64,000 nt of DNA, from assembly GCF_005771675.1 (NCBI RefSeq), contig NZ_VAJM01000002.1:620001-684000 (forward strand), given 5' to 3'. Positions 31,017 through 39,802 of the stretch are shown here, one piece after another. Source of the stretch: Hymenobacter jeollabukensis. Lineage in GTDB: Bacteria; Bacteroidota; Bacteroidia; Cytophagales; Hymenobacteraceae. The position numbers and the translations under genes are program-made. How positions within the stretch are numbered: position 1 is the stretch's first letter; the number at the start of each line of letters is the position of its first letter. The notes under the pieces were generated by a model. The model did no database searches. It saw nothing but the letters and a program-made list of their open reading frames with translations, and had not been told where the DNA came from.

Positions 31017-31061
31017 AGCGGAGGTAGCTGCCGCGGCGCAGGTGCCCGCGGAGGCGTAGGT

Positions 31062-31069
31062 CAAAACTA
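31062..31069 (-). promoter_or_regulatory. -7 promoter box of the arginase-like gene
   Basis: TAGTTTTG on the minus strand matches TAnnTTTG; start near 31055, 39 bp before the ATG at 31016. Confidence 0.5.
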
Positions 31070-31172
31070 CTCAAAAAGCCCGCCCTACGTATGAGCCTTA
31101 AAGCGCCTTAATAGGCTTTGCGCCGAAAAATCCATTTATTTCACCAGCTTTTCCCTCCCGAATTCCGCACTC

Positions 31173-32957
31173 ATGCAAGCTCCCCGCCGCGCTTTTGATA
31201 TTCTGCCGTACCAGTTGGCCACCGCTCCGAAGGCCGACTGCCTTGCCGCCAAGCGCAACGGCGAGTGGCAGAAATGGAGCACCCAGCAGGTGCTGGACTC
31301 CGTGAACCTCGTTAGCCTGGGCCTGCGCCAAGTCGGTATCGGCAAGGACGACAAGGTGGCCATCATCTCGATGAACCGCCCCGAGTGGATGTACGCCGAC
31401 TTCGGCATCTCCCAGCTCGGCGCCGTGACGGTGCCCATGTACCCCACCATCACCACCGAAGACTACAAGTACATTTTCGCCGATGCGGGCGTAAAAGCCG
31501 TATTTGTGGCCAACCAGGAGCTGTACGACAAGGTGAAGGAGGCTACGGCCAGCCTGAACCTTCCCGACGACCACATCTTCACCTTCGACAAAATCAACGG
31601 CGGCCGGCATTTCGACGACCTGCTGGCCCTGGGCAAGAATGGCAACGTGGCCGACCTGGAGCCCCTGCGCGCCGCCGTGCAGCCCGACGACTTGCTCACG
31701 CTGATTTACACCTCCGGCACCACCGGCTCGCCCAAGGGCGTGATGCTCAGCCACGACAACATCCTGAGCAACTGCCGCAGCTCCCAGTCCTTCGTGCCCG
31801 TCACCAAGGACGACTCGGCCCTGAGCTTCCTGCCGCTCTGCCACATCTTCGAGCGGATGGTGACTTACCTCTACATGATCAACGGCGTGAGCATTTACTA
31901 CGCCGAGAGCATGGAAACCATTGCCGACAACCTGCGCGAGGTACACCCCAATATCTTCACCACCGTCCCGCGCCTGCTCGAAAAGGTGTACGACAAGATT
32001 GTGGCGAAGGGCCACGAGCTGACCGGCGTGAAAAAGCAGCTGTTTTTCTGGGCCCTGAACCTGGGCCTGGAGTACGACACGCAGGAAGACAAGGGTTTCT
32101 TCTACAACACCCAGCTTAACCTGGCCCGCAAGCTCATCTTCTCGAAGTGGCAGGAGGCCCTGGGCGGCAACATCCGCGTCATCGTCTCGGGCGGCGGGGC
32201 CCTGCAGCCGCGCCTGGCCCGGGTGTTCTGGGCCGCCGGCATCCGCGTGATGGAGGGCTACGGCCTCACCGAAACCTCCCCGGTTATTGCCGTGGGCGGC
32301 TTCGAGCCGGAGAATAACCTCATCGGCACCGTGGGCCCGCTCATCGACAACATGGAAGTCAAGATTGCCGCCGACGGCGAAATCCTGACCAAGTCGGCCT
32401 CGGTGATGAAGGGCTACTACAACAAGCCCGAACTGACGGCCGAGGCCATCGACAAGGACGGCTGGTTCCACACCGGCGACATTGGCGAGTTCGTGAACGG
32501 CCGCTTCCTCAAAATTACCGACCGCAAAAAGGAGATGTTCAAGACCTCCGGCGGCAAGTACGTGGCCCCGCAGGTCATCGAAGGCAAGCTCAAGGAGTCG
32601 CCGCTCATCGAGCAGGCCATGGTGGTCGGCGACGGGCAGAAATTCCCCGCCGTGCTGCTGGTTCCTGCTTTTGACGAGCTAAAATCGTGGTGCAAGCGCA
32701 ACAACGTGCCCGTCAACGGCTCCAACGAGGAGCTAGTGCGCAACGAGCAGGTACAGAAGATGTTCCACGAGCTGGTGGGCAAGTACAACCAGAGCTTCGC
32801 GCAGTGGGAGCAGGTGAAGAAGGAAGCCATCCTGCCCAAGCAGTGGACCGTGGAATCGGGCGAAATGACGCCGACCATGAAGGTCAAGCGCAAAGTCATC
32901 AGCGAGAACAACAAGGCCGTTATCGACAGCCTGTACAACTCGGATTCGCAGCGGTAG
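31173..32957 (+). CDS. Long-chain fatty-acid--CoA ligase (AMP-forming)
   Basis: Activates fatty acids to acyl-CoA for beta-oxidation or lipid synthesis. The 594-residue ANL-family enzyme has the P-loop LIYTSGTTGSPKGVMLSH (about residues 178-195), the gate-region FLPLCHIFERM, GYGLTETSPV, the ATP-binding TGDIG with DRKKEMFKTSGGKYVAP, and a C-terminal Lys in TPTMKVKRK. It resembles FadD15-type ligases. Start ATG at 31173; a weak box TAGGCTTTG with one extra base lies upstream near 31112. It is the likely entry step for the fad genes 300 bp downstream. Confidence 0.93.
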   Translation: MQAPRRAFDILPYQLATAPKADCLAAKRNGEWQKWSTQQVLDSVNLVSLGLRQVGIGKDDKVAIISMNRPEWMYADFGISQLGAVTVPMYPTITTEDYKYIFADAGVKAVFVANQELYDKVKEATASLNLPDDHIFTFDKINGGRHFDDLLALGKNGNVADLEPLRAAVQPDDLLTLIYTSGTTGSPKGVMLSHDNILSNCRSSQSFVPVTKDDSALSFLPLCHIFERMVTYLYMINGVSIYYAESMETIADNLREVHPNIFTTVPRLLEKVYDKIVAKGHELTGVKKQLFFWALNLGLEYDTQEDKGFFYNTQLNLARKLIFSKWQEALGGNIRVIVSGGGALQPRLARVFWAAGIRVMEGYGLTETSPVIAVGGFEPENNLIGTVGPLIDNMEVKIAADGEILTKSASVMKGYYNKPELTAEAIDKDGWFHTGDIGEFVNGRFLKITDRKKEMFKTSGGKYVAPQVIEGKLKESPLIEQAMVVGDGQKFPAVLLVPAFDELKSWCKRNNVPVNGSNEELVRNEQVQKMFHELVGKYNQSFAQWEQVKKEAILPKQWTVESGEMTPTMKVKRKVISENNKAVIDSLYNSDSQR

Positions 32958-32974
32958 GCAGGCGGTTAGGTTTT

Positions 32975-33105
32975 CAGAACGTCATTCCGAGCTTGTCGAG
33001 GAATCTCGCGTGCTGACTTCAGGTAGTAAAATCCTCGTTGAACGAGAAAAATGCTATTCGACATCAGCACGCGAGATTCCTCGACTTCGCTCGGAATGAC
33101 GGTCT
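32975..33105. repeat. Dispersed inverted-repeat element, copy 4
   Basis: Class I copy: GTCATTCCGAGC and CGAGGAATCTCGCGTGCTGA on the left, complement on the right to 33105. Internal words CCTCGTTGAACGAG are shared with copies 1 and 5. Confidence 0.85.
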
Positions 33106-33181
33106 TATTTGTTTCCCGTTACATCGGGGTGAGTGCTCCATCACTCGCCGGCGGAACGCATCCGATAATTTTTTCGTAAAC

Positions 33182-33199
33182 TAGTATGCAAGCATAACA
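33182..33199. promoter_or_regulatory. Candidate MarR operator, site 1
   Basis: TAGTATGCAAGCATAACA contains the perfect palindrome TATGC-AA-GCATA. It abuts a near-match promoter box CATATTTG (33198-33205) 30 bp before the MarR gene, suggesting autoregulation. The same TAGTnnGCAnGCnnAACA pattern recurs twice before the acyl-CoA dehydrogenase gene. Confidence 0.65.
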
Positions 33200-33233
33200 T
33201 ATTTGCGTACGTTTACCGGACATCGACCCCGAG

Positions 33234-33710
33234 ATGAGACCCGAAGAAACCGTTGACTACAACATCAAAGTGGCCTGGCACGCCATTTCGCGCATGTACA
33301 ATGTGCAGGCCGCCAAGCACGACATCACCACCAGCATCGGCTTCGTGCTGCTGAACATCGACCAGGAAAACGGCACGCCCGCGACCAAAATCGCGCCGCT
33401 GCTGGGTCTGGAAACCCGCTCTTTGACGCGCATTCTGCGGTCGATGGAGGAGAAGGGCCTGATCTACAAGCAGGCCGACCAGCAGGACAAACGCTCGGTG
33501 CGCATCTTCCTGACCGAAGAAGGGCTGAAGAAGAAGGAGGTGTCGCGGCAGACGGTGCGGCAGTTCAACCAGAAGATCCGGGAGAAAGTACCCGCCGACC
33601 AGCTGGAGGTGTTTTTCCGGGTCGTCGGCCAGATCAACGGGCTGATCGACAGCAAGAGCATTTTCGAGGGCTTCAAGGTGAAACCGCTGAAGCCGGCAGA
33701 GAAAAGATGA
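33234..33710 (+). CDS. MarR-family transcriptional regulator
   Basis: Winged-helix regulator of 158 residues: dimerisation helices at both ends, and a wHTH (about residues 48-100) with GTPATKIAPLLGLETRSLTRILRSMEEKGLIYKQADQQDKRSVRIFLT, including the wing DQQDKRS. It heads the fatty-acid oxidation genes, 111 bp before the fadN-like gene, so acyl-CoA or fatty acid is the likely effector (inference). A palindromic candidate operator sits on its own promoter at 33182-33199. The TGA stop lies within the word-palindrome at 33706-33776. Confidence 0.9.
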   Translation: MRPEETVDYNIKVAWHAISRMYNVQAAKHDITTSIGFVLLNIDQENGTPATKIAPLLGLETRSLTRILRSMEEKGLIYKQADQQDKRSVRIFLTEEGLKKKEVSRQTVRQFNQKIREKVPADQLEVFFRVVGQINGLIDSKSIFEGFKVKPLKPAEKR

Positions 33711-33776
33711 GTGGATTAGCGGCTGAGTAGATGAGCGGATAACCCCACATCTACTCAGCCGCTAATCCACTCATTT
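33706..33776. repeat. Word-palindrome after the MarR gene
   Basis: Arms 33706-33733 and 33747-33774 pair over 27 of 28 positions (GATGAGTGGATTAGCGGCTG with its complement). The left arm includes the TGA stop of the MarR gene. It could end or attenuate transcription before the fadN-like gene. Confidence 0.8.
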
Positions 33777-33821
33777 ACTCATCACAAAACAACCTTTCCC
33801 ACTCATTCACTTTTCCAGAGA

Positions 33822-36227
33822 ATGAATCGCACCATCAAGAAAGTAGCCGTACTCGGCTCCGGGGTAATGGGCTCGCGCATCGCGGCGCACTTTGCCAACA
33901 TCGGAGTGCAGGTGCTGCTGCTCGACATCGCGCCGAAGGAGCTGCTGCCCGCGGAAGAAGCCAAGGGCCTGAAGCTGGACTCGCCGGCGGTGAAAAACCG
34001 CATCGTCAATGCCTCGCTCGACGCGGCGGTGAAGGCCAACCCGTCGCCGCTGTACCGCAAAGCCGACGTGAGCCGCATCAAAACCGGCAACTTCGACGAC
34101 AACCTCAAGGACATTGCCGGCTGCGACTGGACGATTGAGGTGGTGGTGGAGCGGCTCGACATCAAGAAGAGCCTGTTTGAGCGGGTGGAGCAGTACCGCA
34201 AGCCCGGCACGCTTATCACCTCGAACACCAGTGGAATACCGATTCACCTGATGACGGAAGGCCGCTCGGAGGACTTCAGGAAGCACTTCTGCGGCACGCA
34301 CTTCTTCAACCCGCCGCGCTACCTGAAGCTGCTGGAAATCATTCCGACGCCGGATACGGACCCGGCAGTGGTGGGTTTTCTGATGCACTACGGCGACCTG
34401 TACCTGGGCAAGACCACCGTGCTGGCCAAGGACACGCCAGCGTTTATTGCCAACCGGGTGGGCGTTTTCGCCATCATGGACGTGCTGCAGGTGATGCAGC
34501 AGCTGGGCATGACGGTGGAGGAAGTCGACAAGCTGACCGGCCCGGTTATCGGCCACGCCAAGTCGGCCACCTTCCGCACCTCCGACGTGGTGGGCCTCGA
34601 CACACTGATGAACGTGGCCAACGGCCTGGCCCAGAACCTGCCCCACGACGAAGCCCGGGACGCCTTCCAGCTGCCCGAGTTTCTCAAGAAAATGGGTGAG
34701 AACAAGTGGCTGGGCGACAAAACCGGCCAGGGCTTCTACAAGAAGGTGAAAGGGGAGGGCGGCAAGTCGGAAATCCAGGCGCTGGACCTCACCACGCTGG
34801 AATACAAGCCCAGCCAGAAGGTGAAGTTCGCCACCCTGGAAACTACCAAGGCCATCGAGAAGCTGGCCGACCGCTTCAAGGTGCTGGTGGCCGGCAAGGA
34901 CAAGGCCGGGGACTTTTACCGCAAGACTTTCGCCGGGCTGTTCGCCTACGTGTCGAACCGCATTCCGGAAATCACCGACGCGCTCTACAAAATCGACGAC
35001 GCGCTGCGCGCCGGCTTCGGCTGGGACATGGGCCCGTTTGAGACCTGGGACGCGCTGGGCGTGCAGAAAGGACTAGAGCTAGCTCAGGCTGAGGGCAAAA
35101 CCGTGGCCCCCTGGGTGCAGGAAATGCTGGCCGCCGGCAACGCCTCCTTCTACAAAGTGGAAGGCGGCGTGAAGAAGTTCTACGACATCGAAACCAAAGC
35201 CTACAAAGCCATTCCGGGCGTTGAGAACTTCGTTATTCTCGACAACCTGCGCGCTTCGGGCAAGGTGGTATGGAAAAACTCGGGCGCGTCCGTTATCGAC
35301 CTCGGCGACGGAATCCTGAACGTGGAGTTCCACTCGAAGATGAACGCGCTGGGCTCCGACGTTATCCAGGGTCTGCTGAAAGGCGTGGAGCTGGCCGAAA
35401 AGGACTTCCGCGGCCTCGTGGTGGGTAACGACGCGCCGAACTTCTCGGCCGGCGCCAACCTGGGCCTCGTGTACATGTTCGCGCTGGAGCAGGACTACGA
35501 CGAGCTGAACATGATGATTGCGCAGTTCCAGCAGGCCATGATGCGGATGCGCTACAGCAGCATCCCGGTGGTGGGCGCCCCGCACGGCCTCACCCTGGGC
35601 GGCGGCTGCGAGCTGAACCTGCACTGCGACAAAGTGGTAGCGGCGGCCGAAAGCTACATCGGCCTGGTGGAGTTCGGCGTGGGCCTGATTCCGGGCGGCG
35701 GCGGCTCCAAGGAAATGACGTTGCGCACCGCCCTCAAGTACGAGGAAGGGGAGCCGGAATACAACCTGCTGCGCAACGCGTTCATGACCATTGCCACCGC
35801 CAAGGTGTCGACCTCCGCCCACGAAGCCTTCGACCTGGGCTTCCTGCGCCGCGGCGACGAAGTGGTGGTCAACAGCAACCGCGTCATTGCCCAGGCCAAA
35901 GCCGCCGCCATCGAGCTGGCCGAGGATGGCTACACGATGCCGGTGCAACGCACCAACATCAAGGTGCACGGCCGCGGCGCCCTGGGCATGTTCATGACCG
36001 GCGTGCACGCCATGCGCGTGGGAAACTACATCTCCGACCACGACCTGAAAATTGCCAACAAGCTGGCCTACATCATGTGCGGCGGCGACCTGTCGGCGCC
36101 CACGGAAGTATCGGAGCAGTACCTGCTGGATCTGGAGCGCGAAGCCTTCCTCTCGCTCTGCGGTGAGCGGAAGACCCTGGAGCGTATCCAAAGCATCCTC
36201 ACGACTGGTAAGCCGCTGCGCAATTAA
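33822..36227 (+). CDS. 3-hydroxyacyl-CoA dehydrogenase / enoyl-CoA hydratase (FadN-like)
   Basis: Bifunctional beta-oxidation enzyme of 801 residues. Domain order is dehydrogenase first, hydratase last, the reverse of E. coli FadB/FadJ and like Bacillus FadN. The NAD site is VAVLGSGVMGSRIAAHFANIG (about residues 7-27), the catalytic His is in FCGTHFFNPPRYLKLLEIIP (about 160), and two dehydrogenase C-domain segments follow. The crotonase part (about 495-760) has the oxyanion loop NFSAGANLG and ALGGGCE-type LGGGCELNLHCDKVVAA with IGLVEFGVGLIPGGGGSKEM. It sits between the MarR gene and fadA. Confidence 0.93.
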   Translation: MNRTIKKVAVLGSGVMGSRIAAHFANIGVQVLLLDIAPKELLPAEEAKGLKLDSPAVKNRIVNASLDAAVKANPSPLYRKADVSRIKTGNFDDNLKDIAGCDWTIEVVVERLDIKKSLFERVEQYRKPGTLITSNTSGIPIHLMTEGRSEDFRKHFCGTHFFNPPRYLKLLEIIPTPDTDPAVVGFLMHYGDLYLGKTTVLAKDTPAFIANRVGVFAIMDVLQVMQQLGMTVEEVDKLTGPVIGHAKSATFRTSDVVGLDTLMNVANGLAQNLPHDEARDAFQLPEFLKKMGENKWLGDKTGQGFYKKVKGEGGKSEIQALDLTTLEYKPSQKVKFATLETTKAIEKLADRFKVLVAGKDKAGDFYRKTFAGLFAYVSNRIPEITDALYKIDDALRAGFGWDMGPFETWDALGVQKGLELAQAEGKTVAPWVQEMLAAGNASFYKVEGGVKKFYDIETKAYKAIPGVENFVILDNLRASGKVVWKNSGASVIDLGDGILNVEFHSKMNALGSDVIQGLLKGVELAEKDFRGLVVGNDAPNFSAGANLGLVYMFALEQDYDELNMMIAQFQQAMMRMRYSSIPVVGAPHGLTLGGGCELNLHCDKVVAAAESYIGLVEFGVGLIPGGGGSKEMTLRTALKYEEGEPEYNLLRNAFMTIATAKVSTSAHEAFDLGFLRRGDEVVVNSNRVIAQAKAAAIELAEDGYTMPVQRTNIKVHGRGALGMFMTGVHAMRVGNYISDHDLKIANKLAYIMCGGDLSAPTEVSEQYLLDLEREAFLSLCGERKTLERIQSILTTGKPLRN

Positions 36228-36401
36228 ACCTCACCCCCTAGCCCCCTCTCCTTAGGGAGAGGGGGGACTAGCTTCTAGCTTTAGAACTAGTTGGGTGCCT
36301 GAAGTCATCGAAAGAACTCATCCTTGCCCGAACCAGCTAAAAACTAGTCTAAAGTCTAGTTCCCCCTCTCCCTAAGGAGAGGGGGCTAGGGGGTGAGGTT
36401 T
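36227..36401. repeat. Long inverted repeat between fadN-like and fadA
   Basis: Left arm 36227-36290 and right arm 36343-36401 carry CCTCACCCCCTAGCCCCCTC and its complement. Each arm also contains its own hairpin (CCTCTCC-TTA-GGGAGAGG). It differs in sequence from the seven-copy family and lies inside an apparent operon. Confidence 0.8.
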
Positions 36402-36418
36402 CTAAAGACTAACCGAAC

Positions 36419-37597
36419 ATGGAAGCATACATCGTAGCTGGTTACCGCACGGCCGTGGGCAAAGCGCCCCGCGGTGGTTTCCGCTTCACCCGCCCCGACG
36501 ACCTGGCCGCCGAGGTCATCAAGCACCTGCTGAAAGAGGTGCCGCAGCTCGACCCGACCCGCGTCGACGACGTCATCGTCGGTAACGCCGTGCCGGAAGC
36601 CGAGCAGGGCCTGCAGATGGGCCGGCTGATTTCGTTGCTGGCCCTGCCCATCAACGTGTCGGGCCTCATCGTGAACCGCTACTGCGGCTCGGGCGTGGAA
36701 ACCATTGCCATGGCCGTGGGCAAAATCAAGGCCGGCATGGCCGACTGCATCATCGCGGGCGGCACCGAAAGCATGAGCCTGGTGCCCACCGTCGGCTGGA
36801 AGACCGTACCGAACTACAAGCTTGCCCAGCAGCACCCCGACTACTACCTCGGCATGGGCCTGACCGCCGAAGCCGTGGCTCAGGACTACAAAATCAGCCG
36901 GCAGGACCAGGACGAGTTCAGCTACCAGTCGCACCAGAAAGCCATCAAGGCCATTGCCGCGGGCCGCTTCAAGGAGCAGATTGTGCCGATTACCGTCGAG
37001 GAAACCTACCTCGACCAGGCCACCGGCAAGAAGAAAACCCGCTCCTACGTGGTCGATACCGACGAAGGCCCCCGCGCCGATACTTCGGTGGAGGCTCTGG
37101 GTAAGTTGCGCCCGGTCTTCTCCGCCACCGGCTCGGTTACGGCCGGCAACTCCTCCCAGACCTCCGACGGCGCGGCTTTCGTGGTCGTTATGTCGGAGCG
37201 GATGGTAAAAGAGCTGAACCTGGAGCCGATTGCCCGCATGGTGAACTACGCCACCGAGGGCGTCGACCCGCGCATCATGGGTATGGGCCCGATCAAGGCC
37301 GTGCCGAAAGTGCTCAAGCAGGCCGGCATGAAGCTGGAGGACATCGACCTGTTCGAGCTGAACGAAGCCTTTGCCTCCCAGTCAATTGCCGTGGTGAAAG
37401 AGCTGGGCATCGACCCCGAGAAGCTGAACGTGAACGGCGGCGCCATTGCCCTGGGCCACCCGCTGGGCTGCTCCGGCGCCAAGCTCTCGATTCAGCTGTT
37501 CCACGAGTTGCGCGCCCGCGGTCAGAAGTACGGCATGGTCACGGCCTGCGTGGGCGGCGGCCAGGGCGTAGCCGGCATCTACGAGCTGCTGAAGTAA
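36419..37597 (+). CDS. fadA: Acetyl-CoA acyltransferase (3-ketoacyl-CoA thiolase)
   Basis: Last step of beta-oxidation: cleaves 3-ketoacyl-CoA to acetyl-CoA and a shortened acyl-CoA. The 392 residues have the nucleophile Cys89 in [14 protein letters not shown], the motif [17 protein letters not shown] with the active His, and the second active Cys in [14 protein letters not shown] near residue 379. Length and motifs match degradative thiolases. It follows the fadN-like gene after 191 bp of inverted repeat and precedes the acyl-CoA dehydrogenase gene. Confidence 0.95.
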   Translation: MEAYIVAGYRTAVGKAPRGGFRFTRPDDLAAEVIKHLLKEVPQLDPTRVDDVIVGNAVPEAEQGLQMGRLISLLALPINVSGLIVNRYCGSGVETIAMAVGKIKAGMADCIIAGGTESMSLVPTVGWKTVPNYKLAQQHPDYYLGMGLTAEAVAQDYKISRQDQDEFSYQSHQKAIKAIAAGRFKEQIVPITVEETYLDQATGKKKTRSYVVDTDEGPRADTSVEALGKLRPVFSATGSVTAGNSSQTSDGAAFVVVMSERMVKELNLEPIARMVNYATEGVDPRIMGMGPIKAVPKVLKQAGMKLEDIDLFELNEAFASQSIAVVKELGIDPEKLNVNGGAIALGHPLGCSGAKLSIQLFHELRARGQKYGMVTACVGGGQGVAGIYELLK

Positions 37598-37606
37598 CGG
37601 CCCGCT

Positions 37607-37724
37607 AGAACGTCATGTCGAGCTTGTCGAGACATCTCGCTGGATGGTAAAATCCTCGTTGAACAGAATTTACTATCTGGCGTCAGCACGCGAGATGTCT
37701 CGACTTCGTTCGACATGACGTTCT
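37607..37724. repeat. Dispersed inverted-repeat element, copy 5
   Basis: Class II copy: AGAACGTCATGTCGAGC and GAGACATCTCGC on the left, GCGAGATGTCTCGAC...GACATGACGTTCT on the right; internal CCTCGTTGAACAGAA. Confidence 0.85.
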
Positions 37725-37826
37725 TGTAGAAACCCGCCCATCATCAGAACCCCCGCCGATATACCGGTGTTCTGATATTGCCAACTACCAGAAGCCCCGT
37801 CTCTTCGGGGTTTCTTTTTCAAAAAG

Positions 37827-37844
37827 TAGTCGGCACGCCTAACA
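37827..37844. promoter_or_regulatory. Candidate MarR operator, site 2
   Basis: TAGTCGGCACGCCTAACA matches TAGTnnGCAnGCnnAACA. It ends 8 bp before the box TACCTTTC (37853-37860), so a bound repressor would cover the -33 region. Confidence 0.6.
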
Positions 37845-37896
37845 TTTTTTCTTACCTTTCGGTATCCACTGCCAGCCGGCGCTTGTCGGCCCCAGA

Positions 37897-37914
37897 TAGT
37901 CGGCAAGCCGAACA
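37897..37914. promoter_or_regulatory. Candidate MarR operator, site 3
   Basis: TAGTCGGCAAGCCGAACA contains the perfect palindrome TCGGC-AA-GCCGA. It lies 70 bp downstream of site 2 and about 30 bp before the ATG at 37945, a roadblock-type position or a site for looping. Confidence 0.6.
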
Positions 37915-37944
37915 GTTTCCCACATCAACATTCCCACCACGGCC

Positions 37945-39732
37945 ATGGAAGTAAGCAACAAACTTGTCAAAGGCGGCGAGTTCATCATCAAGCCGACCGA
38001 AGCCCACGACGTATTCACGCCCGCCGACTTTTCGGAGGAGCAAAACATGATGCACCAGACCGCCCTGGACTTCGTGGAGAAAGAAGTACAGCCCCTGCTG
38101 GAGCGCCTCGACAACCACGAGGAAGGCCTGATGCGCGGTCTGATGGAAAAGGCCGGGGAGCTGGGTTTGTTCGGCGTGAGCATCCCCGAGGAGTTTGGCG
38201 GGCTGAACATGGACTTCCCCACGTCCTTGCGCGTGACGGAGGGCGTGGGCGGCGGCCACTCGTTCCCGGTGGCCTTCGCGGCCCACACCGGCATTGCCAT
38301 GCTGCCCATTCTGTACTTCGGTACCGAGGAGCAGAAGCAGAAATACCTGCCCGGCCTGACCTCCGGCGAGCTGATGGGCGCCTACTGCCTCACCGAGCCC
38401 GGCTCAGGTTCCGACGCGCTGGGCGCCAAGACCAAGGCCGTGCTGACCGAGGACGGGGAGCATTACGTGCTCAACGGCCAGAAAATGTGGATTACCAACG
38501 GCGGTTTTGCCGACGTGTTCGTGGTCTTCGCCAAGATTGACGGGGAGCAGTTCACCGGCTTTATCGTGGAGAAAACCAACCCCGGCCTGAGCCTCGGCAA
38601 CGAGGAGCACAAGATGGGAATCAAGGGCTCCTCCACGCGCCAGGTATTCCTGTCCGACTGCAAAGTGCCGAAATCGGCCGTGCTGGGCGAAATCGGCAAG
38701 GGCCACCTGATTGCCTTCAACATCCTGAACATCGGCCGCATCAAGCTGGCTGCGGCCTGCCTGGGCGCCTCCAAGATGGCCGCCACGCTGAGCGTGAAAT
38801 ACGCTAACGAGCGGGTGCAGTTCAAGCTGCCGATCAGCAAGTTCGGCGCCATCAAGTACAAGCTGGCCGAGCAGGCTATCCGCATCTACGCCGTGGAATC
38901 GGCCATTTACCGGGCGGGTATGGACATTGCCCGCATGGAGCAGGAGCTGCTCGGCAAGGGCCAGAGCCACAACGAGGCTTTGCTGGGCGCCGCCCGCGAG
39001 TTTGCCGTGGAGTGCGCCATCCTGAAAGTGGAAGGCTCCGAAGTGCTCGACTATGTGGTGGACGAAGGCGTGCAGATTTACGGCGGCTACGGCTTCTCGG
39101 CCGACTACCCGATGGACCGCGCCTACCGCGACTCGCGCATCAACCGCATCTTCGAGGGTACCAACGAAATCAACCGCATGCTGGCCGTCGACATGATCCT
39201 GAAAAAGGGTCTGAAAGGCGAGCTGGATTTGATGGGCCCGGCCCAGGCCGTGCAGCAGGAGCTGATGGCCATTCCGGACTTCGGCGGCGACGAGGACAAC
39301 AGCCTGTTCGCGGCCGAGCTGCGCACTATTGCCAAGCTGAAAAAGGCCATCCTGATGGTGGCTGGCACGGCCGTGCAGAAGTACATGAACTCCCTGGCCA
39401 AGGAGCAGGAAGTGCTGATGAACATTGCCGACATGGCCATCAAAGTCTACACCGCCGAAAGCACCATTCTGCGCGTGCAGAAGGAAGCCGGCGTGAAAGG
39501 CGAAGAAGCCGTGGCCCAGCAAATCGACATTGCCCGCGTGTACCTCTCCGACACGGTGGACAACGTAAACAAGTTCGGCAAAGAGGCCATTGCTTCCATG
39601 ACCGAAGGCGACGAGCAGCGCCTGCTGGCCCTGGGCCTGAAGCGCTTCACCAAAGCCGACCTCTACAACGCCAAGGACGCCCGTCGCCGCATCGCCGACG
39701 TGCTGATCCAGGCCAACGAATACGCGTTCTAA
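37945..39732 (+). CDS. Acyl-CoA dehydrogenase (FadE-like)
   Basis: FAD enzyme for the first oxidation of beta-oxidation. The 595 residues are longer than the usual 380 because of a C-terminal helical extension (about 430-595), as in Bacillus FadE. Motifs: GAYCLTEPGSGSDALG, MWITNGGFADVFVVFAK, GIKGSSTRQV, and the active-site segment SRINRIFEGTNEINRM. It completes the set fadN-like, fadA, fadE-like under the MarR protein. Two candidate operators lie in front of it, so it is probably regulated as a separate unit. Confidence 0.94.
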   Translation: MEVSNKLVKGGEFIIKPTEAHDVFTPADFSEEQNMMHQTALDFVEKEVQPLLERLDNHEEGLMRGLMEKAGELGLFGVSIPEEFGGLNMDFPTSLRVTEGVGGGHSFPVAFAAHTGIAMLPILYFGTEEQKQKYLPGLTSGELMGAYCLTEPGSGSDALGAKTKAVLTEDGEHYVLNGQKMWITNGGFADVFVVFAKIDGEQFTGFIVEKTNPGLSLGNEEHKMGIKGSSTRQVFLSDCKVPKSAVLGEIGKGHLIAFNILNIGRIKLAAACLGASKMAATLSVKYANERVQFKLPISKFGAIKYKLAEQAIRIYAVESAIYRAGMDIARMEQELLGKGQSHNEALLGAAREFAVECAILKVEGSEVLDYVVDEGVQIYGGYGFSADYPMDRAYRDSRINRIFEGTNEINRMLAVDMILKKGLKGELDLMGPAQAVQQELMAIPDFGGDEDNSLFAAELRTIAKLKKAILMVAGTAVQKYMNSLAKEQEVLMNIADMAIKVYTAESTILRVQKEAGVKGEEAVAQQIDIARVYLSDTVDNVNKFGKEAIASMTEGDEQRLLALGLKRFTKADLYNAKDARRRIADVLIQANEYAF

Positions 39733-39802
39733 CCCGGAACGCAGCAGAACAACTGGCCGCGGGGAAACGGCCGGTTGTGTATTTCCCGATGGGGGAAAAC
39801 TT

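Larger units (their letters stand above)
37598..37944. promoter_or_regulatory. Intergenic control region before the acyl-CoA dehydrogenase gene
   Basis: It contains dispersed repeat copy 5 (37607-37724), a short GGGGTTTCTTTTTC-type terminator-like tract near 37806-37820 (CCCCG...CGGGG partners at 37793-37810), and two candidate MarR operators (37827-37844 and 37897-37914). A near-match promoter box TACCTTTC lies at 37853-37860 between the operators. Confidence 0.55.

Noticed and set aside
31098-32471. Leftward frame of about 457 codons across the acyl-CoA ligase gene
   Set aside because: It mirrors the ligase gene, is rich in Val, His, Gln and Gly typical of antisense of GC-rich genes and has no domain.
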